Source: Companilactobacillus sp. (GTDB taxonomy: Bacteria; Bacillota; Bacilli; Lactobacillales; Lactobacillaceae). Taken from it: a stretch of 64,000 nucleotides of DNA. This document shows, in pieces, positions 16,331-25,045 of this stretch. The stretch spans positions 372,001 through 436,000 of the forward strand of contig NZ_JAKVLR010000001.1 of the NCBI RefSeq assembly GCF_022484265.1. Direction: 5' to 3'. A model generated the notes under the pieces. It was not told the DNA's origin. It ran no database searches and worked only from the letters and a program-made list of their open reading frames with translations. Each line of letters opens with the position of its first letter. Position 1 is the first letter of the stretch. A program made the translations under genes and the position numbers.

Positions 16331-17089
16331 GACGGCGTTTAAAATGCCGTCTTTTTTAATATCAGAAGTAACATAGTCAGCCGCCTTTTGCACATATTCA
16401 TCAGCATTGCCCATGGCAACTGAATAACCCACGCAATCAAACATTTCTAGATCGTTTTCCTCATCGCCAAACGCAATTGCATTGTCTGGGTCAATTTGAA
16501 TCTGCTGCAAAAATTTTCTCACGCCGACAGCCTTATTAGATTGAGCCTTGGTAATATCGTAAACAGTCGGAGCAACTTTGACAGCTTTTGCACCAACAGT
16601 TTTTAATTGTACCTGTTGGTCTGGTTTGTTTTTGCGGTAGATCATCTGAATGACTTTTTCTGGCAACGTCCCATCAGCAATTTCGACTAGGTCCATGGAA
16701 CTATCAGGTTCAAACGTATTAGAGCGATGTTTGTACAGAATATCTGCTGTTTCAAAACAGAATGGCACTTGTTGTTGATTCAGTTCGGAGACGATAGACC
16801 TTAATTGTCCGTCCTCAAAATAATCCTCCATGATTATTTGACCAGATAATTCAACGAATCGGCCATTATTGGCGATCAAATTATTCAACTCTAATTCCGT
16901 CAATAATTCCTTGATCATCCCTCGATTTCTCCCGGTGGCAATAACTGGCAATATCTGATGTTTTTTGAGGATCTTGATAGCCTTTTTGGCAGAATCTGGA
17001 ACTCGATCTAGTATCGAGGTATTTTGACCATGATTATGAGTAGCCAAAGTTCCATCCACATCAAAAAAAGCGACTTGAATTTTTTTCAT
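16313..17089 (-). CDS. Cof-type HAD-IIB family phosphatase
   Basis: 258 residues. HAD motif I is FFDVDGTLA at 8-16 with both aspartates; motif II is the Thr in PVIATGRNRG; a Lys lies mid-protein in GAKAVKVAP; motif IV is AFGDEENDLEMF near 215. A C2B cap lies between about 85 and 190. These soluble enzymes dephosphorylate sugar phosphates, flavin or PLP precursors; specificity is not readable here. The C-terminal codons overlap the acyltransferase gene and contain its terminator. Confidence 0.88.
   Translation of the reverse strand: MKKIQVAFFDVDGTLATHNHGQNTSILDRVPDSAKKAIKILKKHQILPVIATGRNRGMIKELLTELELNNLIANNGRFVELSGQIIMEDYFEDGQLRSIVSELNQQQVPFCFETADILYKHRSNTFEPDSSMDLVEIADGTLPEKVIQMIYRKNKPDQQVQLKTVGAKAVKVAPTVYDITKAQSNKAVGVRKFLQQIQIDPDNAIAFGDEENDLEMFDCVGYSVAMGNADEYVQKAADYVTSDIKKDGILNAVLNLDL
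16329..16357. terminator. Intrinsic terminator inside the 3' end of the HAD gene
   Basis: AAGACGGC-N9-GCCGTCTT followed by TTTTT on the plus strand, for the acyltransferase. The same bases encode about the last twelve residues before LDL of the opposing HAD protein. Confidence 0.8.
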
Positions 17090-17251
17090 GTTTTTCCTTC
17101 ATCTAAATAATATTAATTCAATTATATCCAAGATTAAGAGTAAATTGTATTTTTTCAAAATTAGTTTCCCCCTAATTTAGTTGACATTTTATTAAAAATA
17201 GACCAAGATATTTTTATTCAGCTTTAATATATCTTCTAAGGGGTGCTTTTA

Positions 17252-18157
17252 ATGAGTAAAGTTGCAATTATTGGTTTAGGCCATGTTGGCAGTACAACAG
17301 CCTACACTTTGGTCAGTCGTGATTTGATCGATGAACTAGTATTATTTGATAAACATGAGAAAATCGTGACCGCCCAATATAAAGATCTTAAAGATGGCCA
17401 AGTCGGATTAAATTCACATGTTGATATCATCCGTCCTGATTTGTCAGAGCTAAAAGATACCGACATTATCATTTTTTCAGCCGGAAAAATTGCTGTTCAA
17501 CAAGGAAGCGGAAATCGTTTCGACGAATTGAACTATACTAAAAAAGTTGCTGAAGAATGGGGACCAAAGATCAAAGAATCTGGCTTTAACGGCATCTTGA
17601 TCAACATCACTAATCCTTGCGATGTAATTGCCAGACATTTGCAAGAATTGTCAGGACTTCCTAAAAATCATGTCTTCGGAACTGGTACTTCCTTAGACAC
17701 CGCTCGGATGAAACAAGCCGTCAGCGATAAGTTGGGCGTGCATGCCAACAGTGTTCACGGTCATGTCTTTGGTGAACATGGTATGACGCAATTTGTTCCT
17801 TGGACAAAGGTCAGAATTGAAAACACCATCCTGTCAGATAAGTTGACTCAAGAAGAACAAGATGATCTTGAGAACCAAGCTAAGCAAAACGGCGTAGATA
17901 TTTTCTTCGGCAAAGGCTTTACTTGCTACGGAATCGCTAATCAAGCTGCTTTGATCGTCCAAACTGTGCTTAGCGACAGTAAAAAAGTTATGCCAGTGTC
18001 TGTCTTTAATGAACAAGAAGGCATTTACATTGGCGAACCTGCTATGATCGGTGCAGATGGCATTGAAAAGATCTATCCACTCGATTTCACAGATAAAGAA
18101 CAAGCCAAATGGGACGCATCAGTTGCCAGTATCAAGGAAATGTATGCTGCAATTTAA
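17252..18157 (+). CDS. L-2-hydroxyisocaproate/L-lactate dehydrogenase family protein
   Basis: 301 residues. The Rossmann motif is IIGLGHVGST, and the NAD pocket acidic residue is the Asp of LVLFDKHE. The substrate loop holds GNRFDELN, catalytic Asp is in TSLDTARM, and catalytic His in GEHGMTQF. Lactate dehydrogenases usually read GEHGD here; L-hydroxyisocaproate dehydrogenase has a residue other than Asp followed by SQF, so this is more likely an L-2-hydroxyacid dehydrogenase acting on branched 2-oxo acids. Start at 17252 follows AAGGGG by 8 nt. A TTGACA at 17181-17186 may be its -35. Confidence 0.85.
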   Translation: MSKVAIIGLGHVGSTTAYTLVSRDLIDELVLFDKHEKIVTAQYKDLKDGQVGLNSHVDIIRPDLSELKDTDIIIFSAGKIAVQQGSGNRFDELNYTKKVAEEWGPKIKESGFNGILINITNPCDVIARHLQELSGLPKNHVFGTGTSLDTARMKQAVSDKLGVHANSVHGHVFGEHGMTQFVPWTKVRIENTILSDKLTQEEQDDLENQAKQNGVDIFFGKGFTCYGIANQAALIVQTVLSDSKKVMPVSVFNEQEGIYIGEPAMIGADGIEKIYPLDFTDKEQAKWDASVASIKEMYAAI

Positions 18158-18191
18158 TTGATTTATTTAAAATATAATGTACGTAGCTATC

Positions 18192-18224
18192 AAATCAGGT
18201 CGATTTTTCGACCTGATTTTTTTT
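18192..18224 (+). terminator. Intrinsic terminator after the hydroxyacid dehydrogenase gene
   Basis: AAATCAGGTCG-ATTTTT-CGACCTGATTT plus a T run; perfect 11-bp stem. Confidence 0.93.
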
Positions 18225-18269
18225 GCGTAATAATAATATTTCATAATTTAATATATTTTTAAACAATTA

Positions 18270-18298
18270 TTGAAATATTGTTTCTTAAGGAATATTCT
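18270..18298 (+). promoter_or_regulatory. Promoter of the MurNAc operon
   Basis: TTGAAA (18270-18275), 17-bp spacer, TATTCT (18293-18298); start expected near 18305. Confidence 0.7.
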
Positions 18299-18305
18299 GT
18301 CTTTG

Positions 18306-18319
18306 TTAAAACGCTTACA
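18306..18319 (+). promoter_or_regulatory. CcpA-binding cre site of the MurNAc operon
   Basis: TTAAAACGCTTACA matches the consensus TGAAARCGYTTWCA at 13 of 14 positions. It begins at the predicted transcription start and ends at the ribosome site of mupG, a position where CcpA blocks transcription. Confidence 0.75.
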
Positions 18320-18331
18320 GGGGTGATGTTT

Positions 18332-19384
18332 ATGCTGGGATTTTCGTATTACTTAAATGATCCAATCGATACAAAAGCACAAATGTACTTTCAACAGATG
18401 GCCGATCACGGTTTTGAAGAAGTTTTTACTTCTTTGCATATACCAGAAGATGATCCGCAAGTTAAAACCAAACGCATGCAACAATTGATGCAGCTGGCTG
18501 AAAATGATGGTCTGAGCGTTGTCGTCGATGTCGATAAAGATTCATTGAAGTACTTGCCGCATAATTTAACGGCGAAACTAACCTTAAGATTAGACGATGG
18601 CTTTTCACCTGAGGATATTCGCGATATCAGCCAAGAAATGCCGATTGCGTTAAATGCTAGTACCATCAACAAAGATTTGTATTCACAGCTGCATGAATAT
18701 CAGGTGGATTTTTCACGAATAGAGGCCTGGCACAATTTTTATCCGCGGCCAGAAACCGGTTTGGGGATCGACTGGTTTGCTAAAAGAAATCGTTGGCTAA
18801 AATCGTTGGGCTTTAAGACTCAAGCATTCATACCTGGTGACCAGCATTTGCGAGGACCATTAAAGCTCGGTCTCCCTACCCTAGAATCGCAACGAAACAA
18901 AAATCCTTTAGCCAACACGATCCAACTACTTGAACTCGGAACTGATAAAGTCTTTATCGGAGACCCAGGACTTTCAACCTCGATGCAGCATAAGTTCAAA
19001 CAATATTTCGTTCAACACTGCCTAGTTTTGGATTATCAAGCATTTGACGAAACTGTTTTATCTGAGTTGCCAGATATCTTGCACAATCGCTTAGATCCCG
19101 CATTAGACGTTATTCGTATTGTTGAAGGACGACAAAGACGGGTTCCAAACATCCCTGCTCAAAATAACGTTGAACGGTCAATCGGTGCTATCACTGTCGA
19201 CAACGAATTATACGGTCGCTACATGGGAGAATTACAAATTGTTAAAACCAATCTGCCAGGTGATGAAAAAGTCAATGTGATTGGATCCATCACCAAAACC
19301 GATCAGTCGCTTTTACAATATGTTGGCGCAGGTCAAAAAATCTTTTTAAATAAATTATCAGGGGGAAATGATGGATCTATCTAA
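18332..19384 (+). CDS. mupG: 6-phospho-N-acetylmuramidase MupG (DUF871 family)
   Basis: 350 residues. It opens with LGFSYYLND, typical of MupG, followed by a TIM-barrel domain (about 1-240) and a small C-terminal barrel domain ending NKLSGGN. MupG hydrolyses MurNAc-6P-GlcNAc, the disaccharide product of muramidase-type wall turnover after PTS import. The adjacent murQ and murP support this. Start at 18332 is 8 nt after GGGG; two in-frame upstream starts (18278, 18326) overlap the promoter or the ribosome site. The 3' end overlaps murQ. Confidence 0.9.
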   Translation: MLGFSYYLNDPIDTKAQMYFQQMADHGFEEVFTSLHIPEDDPQVKTKRMQQLMQLAENDGLSVVVDVDKDSLKYLPHNLTAKLTLRLDDGFSPEDIRDISQEMPIALNASTINKDLYSQLHEYQVDFSRIEAWHNFYPRPETGLGIDWFAKRNRWLKSLGFKTQAFIPGDQHLRGPLKLGLPTLESQRNKNPLANTIQLLELGTDKVFIGDPGLSTSMQHKFKQYFVQHCLVLDYQAFDETVLSELPDILHNRLDPALDVIRIVEGRQRRVPNIPAQNNVERSIGAITVDNELYGRYMGELQIVKTNLPGDEKVNVIGSITKTDQSLLQYVGAGQKIFLNKLSGGNDGSI

Positions 19385-20267
19385 ATTATCAACCGAACAA
19401 AGAAATCCGAAGTCAATGAACTTAGATCAGATGAGTACCAGCGAGATCTTGCACGTGATGAATCAAGAAGATCACAAGGTCCCCCAGCAGATCCGAAAAT
19501 CATTGCCGCAGATCGATGAAGCTGTAAAACAGATTATCCACAGTTTCAAACTTGGCGGCAGATTGATTTATTTAGGTGCTGGGACTAGTGGCCGTTTAGG
19601 TGTTCTAGATGCTGCTGAATGCGTACCGACTTTTGGAACTGATCCAGACATGGTTCAAGGTCTAATTGCCGGAGGTCCTACTGCGATGACAGTCGCGGTC
19701 GAAGGTGCAGAAGATTCGCTGACACTAGCACAAACAGATCTTGAAAAAATCAATTTGAGCAGTACGGACTGTGTCGTTGGTATTGCCGCAAGTGGCCGGA
19801 CGCCTTATGTGATCGGCGGATTAAAGTTTGCCAATGATTCTTTGGCAACAACGATCAGTATTGCTTGTTCCAATGATTCCGAGATCGGAAAAATTGCCAA
19901 ATATCCGATCGAAGTGGTATCCGGACCCGAAGTTTTGACTGGATCGACACGTTTAAAAGCTGGTACGACTCAAAAGTTGATCTTAAACATGCTTTCAACT
20001 ACGGCAATGATCAAGATCGGCAAGGTCTACCAGAATTTGATGGTCGATGTCAAACCGACCAACGAAAAATTAGTTGAACGCGCCAAACGGATCATCGTCA
20101 CTGCTACTGATTGCGAGTACTCTGACGCAGAAATTGCGCTTAAACAAGCAAACAATGATGTTAAAGTTGCGATCATCATGATCCTAACTGGGAGTTCGGC
20201 TGAATCAGCTAAGAACAAATTATCGAAAAACCAAGGCTTTGTTAGAAAGTCGATCGAGGGGGAATAA
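19368..20267 (+). CDS. murQ: N-acetylmuramic acid 6-phosphate etherase
   Basis: 299 residues with one SIS domain. The signature GGRLIYLGAGTSGRLGVLDAAECVPTFG and IAASGRTPYVIGGL are unmistakable. The enzyme splits the D-lactyl ether of MurNAc-6P to GlcNAc-6P and D-lactate in the cytosol. The start is ATG at 19368 or 19371 after GGGGG; the reading frame overlaps mupG by 14-17 nt, implying translational coupling. Second gene of the MurNAc operon. Confidence 0.96.
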   Translation: MMDLSKLSTEQRNPKSMNLDQMSTSEILHVMNQEDHKVPQQIRKSLPQIDEAVKQIIHSFKLGGRLIYLGAGTSGRLGVLDAAECVPTFGTDPDMVQGLIAGGPTAMTVAVEGAEDSLTLAQTDLEKINLSSTDCVVGIAASGRTPYVIGGLKFANDSLATTISIACSNDSEIGKIAKYPIEVVSGPEVLTGSTRLKAGTTQKLILNMLSTTAMIKIGKVYQNLMVDVKPTNEKLVERAKRIIVTATDCEYSDAEIALKQANNDVKVAIIMILTGSSAESAKNKLSKNQGFVRKSIEGE

Positions 20268-20269
20268 TT

Positions 20270-21745
20270 ATGTCAGAACCAAAAGAACAACGCTTAGCGC
20301 GTGAAATATATGCTGCTGTCGGGGGACCGCAAAACGTTCAAAAATTGATCCATTGTATGACTCGTGTTCGAATGACTATCAAAGATTACGATAAGGTCAA
20401 TATGGACCAATTAAAGGCAATTGACGGGGTTATTGGCGTCATTGAAGAAGATACGCTTCAAGTGGTCGTCGGTCCTGGTATCGTCAACAAAGTCGCTCAG
20501 ATCATGGTCGATCAAGTCGGCGTGAAATTAGGAGAAGATTTTCCAACAGATTTAAAGGACGATTCTGCTGAACCTGCAAAATCTGAACATCAAAAAGCTA
20601 AAGAAGAAGTTTATCAAAAAGCTGCAGAGGTCAAGGCCGAGCATAAGAAAAATATCAAGCCTTCAAAAACCAAGGCTGTATTGAAATCAATCTCGAACAT
20701 CTTCGTTCCACTGATCCCCGCCTTCGTCGGTGCTGGTTTAATTGGTGGTATTGCTGCCGTGTTATCAAACTTGATGACCGCAGGAACCATCGGCCAAAAC
20801 TGGTCTGAATTTATCATGGTACTTAAGGTGATCCAAAATGGATTGTTCGCCTACTTAGCCGTTTATGTTGGTATCAACAGTGCCTCTGAATTTGGAGCTA
20901 CTCCAGGTCTTGGTGGTATCGTCGGTGCAGTTACTCTATTGACCGGCGTTGATCCAAAAGCTCCATTGACCAATATCTTTGACGGTCAGCCATTAGCTGC
21001 TGGTCAAGGTGGTATCATCGGTGTTATTTTTGCAGTCTGGATCCTTTCAATCGTTGAAAAACGACTACATAAGATTATTCCTGATTCGATCGATATTATT
21101 GTTACGCCATTTTTATCGCTATTAGTTATTGGCGTTTTCACCATCTTTATCGTCATGCCGATTGCGGGTGTAATTTCTAACTCATTAGTCGGTGCAATTA
21201 TGTGGGTCTTAAAAGTTGGCGGAGCTTTCTCTGGATTTATTCTGGGACTGTTCTTCTTACCAATGGTTATGCTTGGACTTCATCAGATCTTAACTCCAAT
21301 CCATATCGAAATGATCGACAAAACAGGTTCAACTTTGTTGCTGCCAATTCTGGCTATGGCTGGTGCTGGTCAAGTTGGTGCTGCCTTAGCCTTATGGGTT
21401 CGTTGCCATAAAAACAAGAAATTAACTAACATGATCAAAGGTGCGTTGCCAGTAGGATTTCTAGGAATCGGCGAACCACTGATCTACGGTGTTACTTTGC
21501 CACTAGGTCGTCCATTTATTACTGCCTGTATTGGTGGTGGTATCGGCGGTGCTGTCGTAGGTGCCTTTGGAAATGTCGGGGCAATTGCCATTGGACCATC
21601 TGGTTTAGCTTTGATCCCATTGATCACCAACGGTCATGTTATGGGCTACATCTTTGGTTTGTTAGCAGCTTATGCTGGCGGATTTGTCGTAACGTACTTC
21701 TTTGGCGTTCCTAAAGATGCCAGAAAGGCAACTGAATTAGATTAA
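20270..21745 (+). CDS. murP: PTS transporter subunit EIIBC, MurNAc-specific type
   Basis: 491 residues. The EIIB domain (about 1-90) has the phosphorylated Cys in LIHCMTRVRMT. A charged linker (90-135, KSEHQKAKEEVYQKAAE) leads to the EIIC domain with about ten membrane helices and the conserved GIGEPLIYGVTLPLGRPF loop. It lacks an EIIA domain, supplied by the gene at 22602. It imports and phosphorylates MurNAc or MurNAc-GlcNAc, feeding MupG and MurQ. Starts 2 nt after murQ. Confidence 0.92.
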   Translation: MSEPKEQRLAREIYAAVGGPQNVQKLIHCMTRVRMTIKDYDKVNMDQLKAIDGVIGVIEEDTLQVVVGPGIVNKVAQIMVDQVGVKLGEDFPTDLKDDSAEPAKSEHQKAKEEVYQKAAEVKAEHKKNIKPSKTKAVLKSISNIFVPLIPAFVGAGLIGGIAAVLSNLMTAGTIGQNWSEFIMVLKVIQNGLFAYLAVYVGINSASEFGATPGLGGIVGAVTLLTGVDPKAPLTNIFDGQPLAAGQGGIIGVIFAVWILSIVEKRLHKIIPDSIDIIVTPFLSLLVIGVFTIFIVMPIAGVISNSLVGAIMWVLKVGGAFSGFILGLFFLPMVMLGLHQILTPIHIEMIDKTGSTLLLPILAMAGAGQVGAALALWVRCHKNKKLTNMIKGALPVGFLGIGEPLIYGVTLPLGRPFITACIGGGIGGAVVGAFGNVGAIAIGPSGLALIPLITNGHVMGYIFGLLAAYAGGFVVTYFFGVPKDARKATELD

Positions 21746-22596
21746 TGCAAAGCGTCTTATTAAATATTCAGCAATCAAGATCTGACCTCACGAAGACCGA
21801 ACAGACAATTGCAGATTATATTTTGAAAAATCCGCATTTAGTCATCAAAGACAGCGTCCAGGAACTAGCGTCTAAGATTCCTACTAGTCCAGCCTCAGTG
21901 GTCCGATTCAGTCAAAAATTTTGTGGAGACGGTGGCTTCTCTGAACTAAAGATCCGACTCTCCGCCGAATCTGGTCTAGAGACTGAATTATACAAAGAGC
22001 TATCTCCAAATGATTCGTTTGAAGAACTGGAAAAAAAGCTATCTTTTCGGATCAATCAATCGATCAGTAAGACTAGCGACATCTTAGACGAATCAGCCTT
22101 GGAACAAGCTGTTAAATTACTAGATAATCACGAAACTATCCTAGTATTTGGGATCGGTGCTTCAGCTCTTGCTGCCAAGGATCTGCAACAAAAATTTTTA
22201 CGGATCGGCAAAACTGTTTTAGTGATGGAAGATGTGCATCTATTAAGCACTACCCTACTAGGGCATCCAAGTTCGACTGCGCTGATCTTGATCTCAAACT
22301 CTGGAGAAACCGCCGAAATTATTTCTTCTGCAAGTTTGGCCAAAGAACAAGGCGTTCCGTTGATAGCAATCACACAAGCTTCTCAAAACACGCTAAATTA
22401 TTTGGCTGACGTCAAATTAGAGACTGACAACAGCACCGAAAACGTTCATTTAAGAAGTGCTGCCACCACTTCATTGATTGCTCAGCTTTACACAGTTGAC
22501 CTTTTGTACTACCGCTTTTTTGCAAACAGTTACGACAATAACGCAAAGTTAATATCAGCTTCACAAAAATTTATCATGAATAATTTCAGGAGATAA
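21745..22596 (+). CDS. MurR/RpiR family transcriptional regulator
   Basis: 283 residues. The N-terminal RpiR helix-turn-helix (about 1-75, TEQTIADYILKNPHLVI, SPASVVRFSQKFCG) is joined to a C-terminal SIS domain (VFGIGASALAAKDLQQKF, LISNSGETAEI) that should sense a sugar phosphate such as MurNAc-6P. The start codon overlaps the murP stop (TAATG) with no separate ribosome site, so translation is probably coupled. Placement inside the operon suggests autoregulation of MurNAc use; activator or repressor role is unknown. Confidence 0.9.
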   Translation: MQSVLLNIQQSRSDLTKTEQTIADYILKNPHLVIKDSVQELASKIPTSPASVVRFSQKFCGDGGFSELKIRLSAESGLETELYKELSPNDSFEELEKKLSFRINQSISKTSDILDESALEQAVKLLDNHETILVFGIGASALAAKDLQQKFLRIGKTVLVMEDVHLLSTTLLGHPSSTALILISNSGETAEIISSASLAKEQGVPLIAITQASQNTLNYLADVKLETDNSTENVHLRSAATTSLIAQLYTVDLLYYRFFANSYDNNAKLISASQKFIMNNFRR

Positions 22597-22601
22597 TAAT
22601 T

Positions 22602-23084
22602 ATGGGTTTATTCTCTAAAAAGAAACTTGAAACAACTTTAACAGCCCCAATCGATGGACAATTGATCCCGTTAGAAAAAGTTCAAGATAGCGTTTTTTCA
22701 CAAAAAATGATGGGCGACGGCTTTGCAGTTGAGCCATCTGATGACAAAATCGTATCACCAGTTTCTGGGACCGTGGAATCGATTTTTCCTACCAAACATG
22801 CCTTAATGATTCAATCTAAGCGCGGCTTAGAGATCATGGTGCATCTTGGCATTGATACCGTGGAATTAAACGGCGAGCCTTTTGAGATAGAGGTCAAAAA
22901 AGGCGACCAGATCGAACAAGGCTCAGCAATTGGCGAAATGGACATTGATGCGATCAAAGCCAAGCAAAAATTACCAACTGTGATCGTTATCGTTTCAAAT
23001 ATGGATCAAGTTAAAAACATTTCTGAAATCACTCCTGAACAAGTTTCAGCCGGGAAAGATGTCCAAACGATCCAATCAAAATAA
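22602..23084 (+). CDS. PTS glucose-type EIIA protein (Crr-like)
   Basis: 160 residues, a stand-alone EIIA-Glc domain. It begins LTAPIDGQLIPLEKVQD, and the phosphorylated His is in IMVHLGIDTVELNG. The other active-site His lies in the segment FPTKHALMIQSKRG. It most likely passes phosphate from HPr to MurP, which lacks its own EIIA, and may serve other EIIBC proteins. A GGAG ribosome site lies 10 nt before ATG. Last gene of the operon. Confidence 0.92.
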   Translation: MGLFSKKKLETTLTAPIDGQLIPLEKVQDSVFSQKMMGDGFAVEPSDDKIVSPVSGTVESIFPTKHALMIQSKRGLEIMVHLGIDTVELNGEPFEIEVKKGDQIEQGSAIGEMDIDAIKAKQKLPTVIVIVSNMDQVKNISEITPEQVSAGKDVQTIQSK

Positions 23085-23091
23085 GTTATTT

Positions 23092-23122
23092 AAAAATCGA
23101 AAGTGAAGACTTTCGATTTTTT
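23092..23122 (+). terminator. Intrinsic terminator of the MurNAc operon
   Basis: AAAATCGAAAGT-GAAG-ACTTTCGATTTT followed by TTAT; perfect 12-bp stem. Confidence 0.93.
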
Positions 23123-23192
23123 ATTGCCATCATTAAGTTGAACAAATGTTCTCATTACCCTAAAATTGAACTATCAACTATCGAGGTTACTT

Positions 23193-24023
23193 ATGACAAA
23201 AATACCTTTTATCCCAGGCTTTAATGCTTACTTACGGACTCGACGGATCTCAAAACGAGCACATGATGAGTATTTAAACTCGTTGCACGATTTTTTTGAT
23301 TATCTAGTCGAACACAATAATCAGTTCAAGGCGACATTAAATGTTGCAAACATTCATGACGGCGATATCGTTTCATACAAGCAATACTTGGAGCATGAGC
23401 TTTCATATAGTCCGAGTACTATCAACAAAATTCTCAGTAATTTGAATGTTTATTTTGCCTACCTATTTTCTAATAAGATCACCAAAGAATTTCCAACGCT
23501 AAATATTAAAAGCCTGACCGTCGAAAAACAATCGGATTTTCCCACTGATGTATTTATGGATTTGCCAAAATATCTCAACGATATCCACCTGCACATCTAC
23601 ACGAGATTATTGATCTTGATCATTTCAAAGGGCTTTAATTACCAAGAGGCCCTATCCAGCGGATTTTATCAAACGTTCGAACAATTAACTTTTGATAGTG
23701 ATGAAAAATCATTTTTATCAGAATACCGAGAATTCATTGAACCCTGGCAAAGTTTTTGGGGTACCAAAAATCTCTTTTTGAGTCGCAATAAAGGTGCTCA
23801 ATCGCCGCTTCTTAGCGTCAGTGCCCTTTATCGAAGCTTGAAGGCAGATAGTGAGAAATTAAATTTGGATCTATCAGCTAAAAAATTATCAACCACCATC
23901 GTTTTGATTGCACTGAGCCAAAAACGTCCCAACCAAGAGCAATTAAAAATGATCGATAAATTGGATGCTAATTCGTTGCTCTACTATCGCAGACTGCTTC
24001 GGGAAACTGACTTCAAAATTTAA
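23193..24023 (+). CDS. Tyrosine-recombinase-like protein lacking catalytic residues
   Basis: 276 residues from ATG at 23193, 6 nt after GAGG. The N-terminal ~100 residues form a phage-integrase SAM-like core-binding domain (AYLRTRRISKRAHDEYLNSLHDFFDYL; SYKQYLEHELSYSPSTINKILSNLNVYFAYL). The rest is laid out like the catalytic domain, but the key motifs are gone: the GxRxSE box reads GFNYQEA, LFLSRNKG matches a pre-motif, HxLRHT reads AKKLSTT, and LGH reads MIDK. Only a C-terminal SLLYYRR keeps tyrosines. It stands alone, with no prophage or att repeats visible. Probably a DNA-binding pseudo-recombinase. Confidence 0.75.
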   Translation: MTKIPFIPGFNAYLRTRRISKRAHDEYLNSLHDFFDYLVEHNNQFKATLNVANIHDGDIVSYKQYLEHELSYSPSTINKILSNLNVYFAYLFSNKITKEFPTLNIKSLTVEKQSDFPTDVFMDLPKYLNDIHLHIYTRLLILIISKGFNYQEALSSGFYQTFEQLTFDSDEKSFLSEYREFIEPWQSFWGTKNLFLSRNKGAQSPLLSVSALYRSLKADSEKLNLDLSAKKLSTTIVLIALSQKRPNQEQLKMIDKLDANSLLYYRRLLRETDFKI

Positions 24024-24117
24024 CAATCATTTAATTAATAGGCAAGGAAAAATTATTTCATTTGAATTATAATATTGTTATCAATCTCATTAATGAATTT
24101 ATTTAAGGAGCTCATCT

Positions 24118-24993
24118 ATGTTTAAAAAAGCATTATTAAAATCAATTGCCGTATCAGTCGGACTTGTTAGTCTTTCAATCGTTTCACTGGCCCCTCAAGC
24201 CCAAGCTGCTGTCGACCAAAATGAAGCTGAAACTACTAATCAACTTTTTCCAACTGACTATCTGAATAACTTTCTCGACGGCGTGCAAACAAACGTCACT
24301 CTGTCTAGTTACGATCTAGCTGATAACGTTGACGGCTATTACCGGACTTACGATCAATTCATGAATGGCGACATGGCTAAGTGGCTCGGTGCTCAAAACG
24401 TTGCTTATGCTAAGAGCGTACGTAACAGTTCCCTAGTAAACAGTTTCATGTATCGTGTCAGCCCAAGCGATGACGACTACAATACTTTTTACAACACTAC
24501 TGTCCCCAATCTGAAAAAAGATGGCGGTACTGCCGAATTAAAACTACAAGTATTGAACAGCGATAATTACAGCCAAGTACTCAAAGAATTGCCAATTACC
24601 ATTACAGTTCCTGCTCCTGAACAGTTAAATGTTGATTACAGCTCAACTACAACCTATACAAATAATGCTACTAAAAACATTTTTACTAGCACCTACCAAT
24701 TGCCAAGCTTCACGATTACTGATTCAGCAACAGGCAAATCTTATAAGGCAACTAACATAACGCCAGTCAACAACGTTTATATCGATGGTAAAAAGACGGC
24801 ATTGACTGATCTGCCAAATAACCTGACTGCTGGAACTTACACACAAAGTATTTACTTTACTGTTGCTGGATTTAACGCAACCCAATTAAAGCAACTTGCA
24901 GCTAATTCAAAGATAACTGGCAATAATGGCGACTCAACAATTCGTTACTCAAACGGTCAATTGATCGCTGCCAGAACTATTATCGTTAAATAA
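24118..24993 (+). CDS. Secreted protein of unknown function
   Basis: 291 residues. Signal peptide with AQA-A cleavage near residue 30. The mature protein (NEAETTNQLFPTDYLNNFL onward) is rich in Asn, Thr and Tyr, with no Cys. It looks like beta-sandwich modules: a stretch ending ITITVPAPEQL (about 165) and another ending ARTIIVK at the C-terminus, each resembling the close of an Ig-like strand repeat. No sorting signal, LysM or SLAP domain is visible, so it may be released or loosely bound. GGAG lies 8 nt before ATG. I do not recognise the family. Confidence 0.75.
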   Translation: MFKKALLKSIAVSVGLVSLSIVSLAPQAQAAVDQNEAETTNQLFPTDYLNNFLDGVQTNVTLSSYDLADNVDGYYRTYDQFMNGDMAKWLGAQNVAYAKSVRNSSLVNSFMYRVSPSDDDYNTFYNTTVPNLKKDGGTAELKLQVLNSDNYSQVLKELPITITVPAPEQLNVDYSSTTTYTNNATKNIFTSTYQLPSFTITDSATGKSYKATNITPVNNVYIDGKKTALTDLPNNLTAGTYTQSIYFTVAGFNATQLKQLAANSKITGNNGDSTIRYSNGQLIAARTIIVK

Positions 24994-24996
24994 TCG

Positions 24997-25023
24997 AAAA
25001 GTCGAGCTAAACTCGGCTTTTTT
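24997..25023 (+). terminator. Intrinsic terminator after the secreted-protein gene
   Basis: AAGTCGAG-CTAAA-CTCGGCTT (one T-G pair) followed by TTTT. Confidence 0.85.
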
Positions 25024-25045
25024 GCTATGACTATAGGAGAATTTC

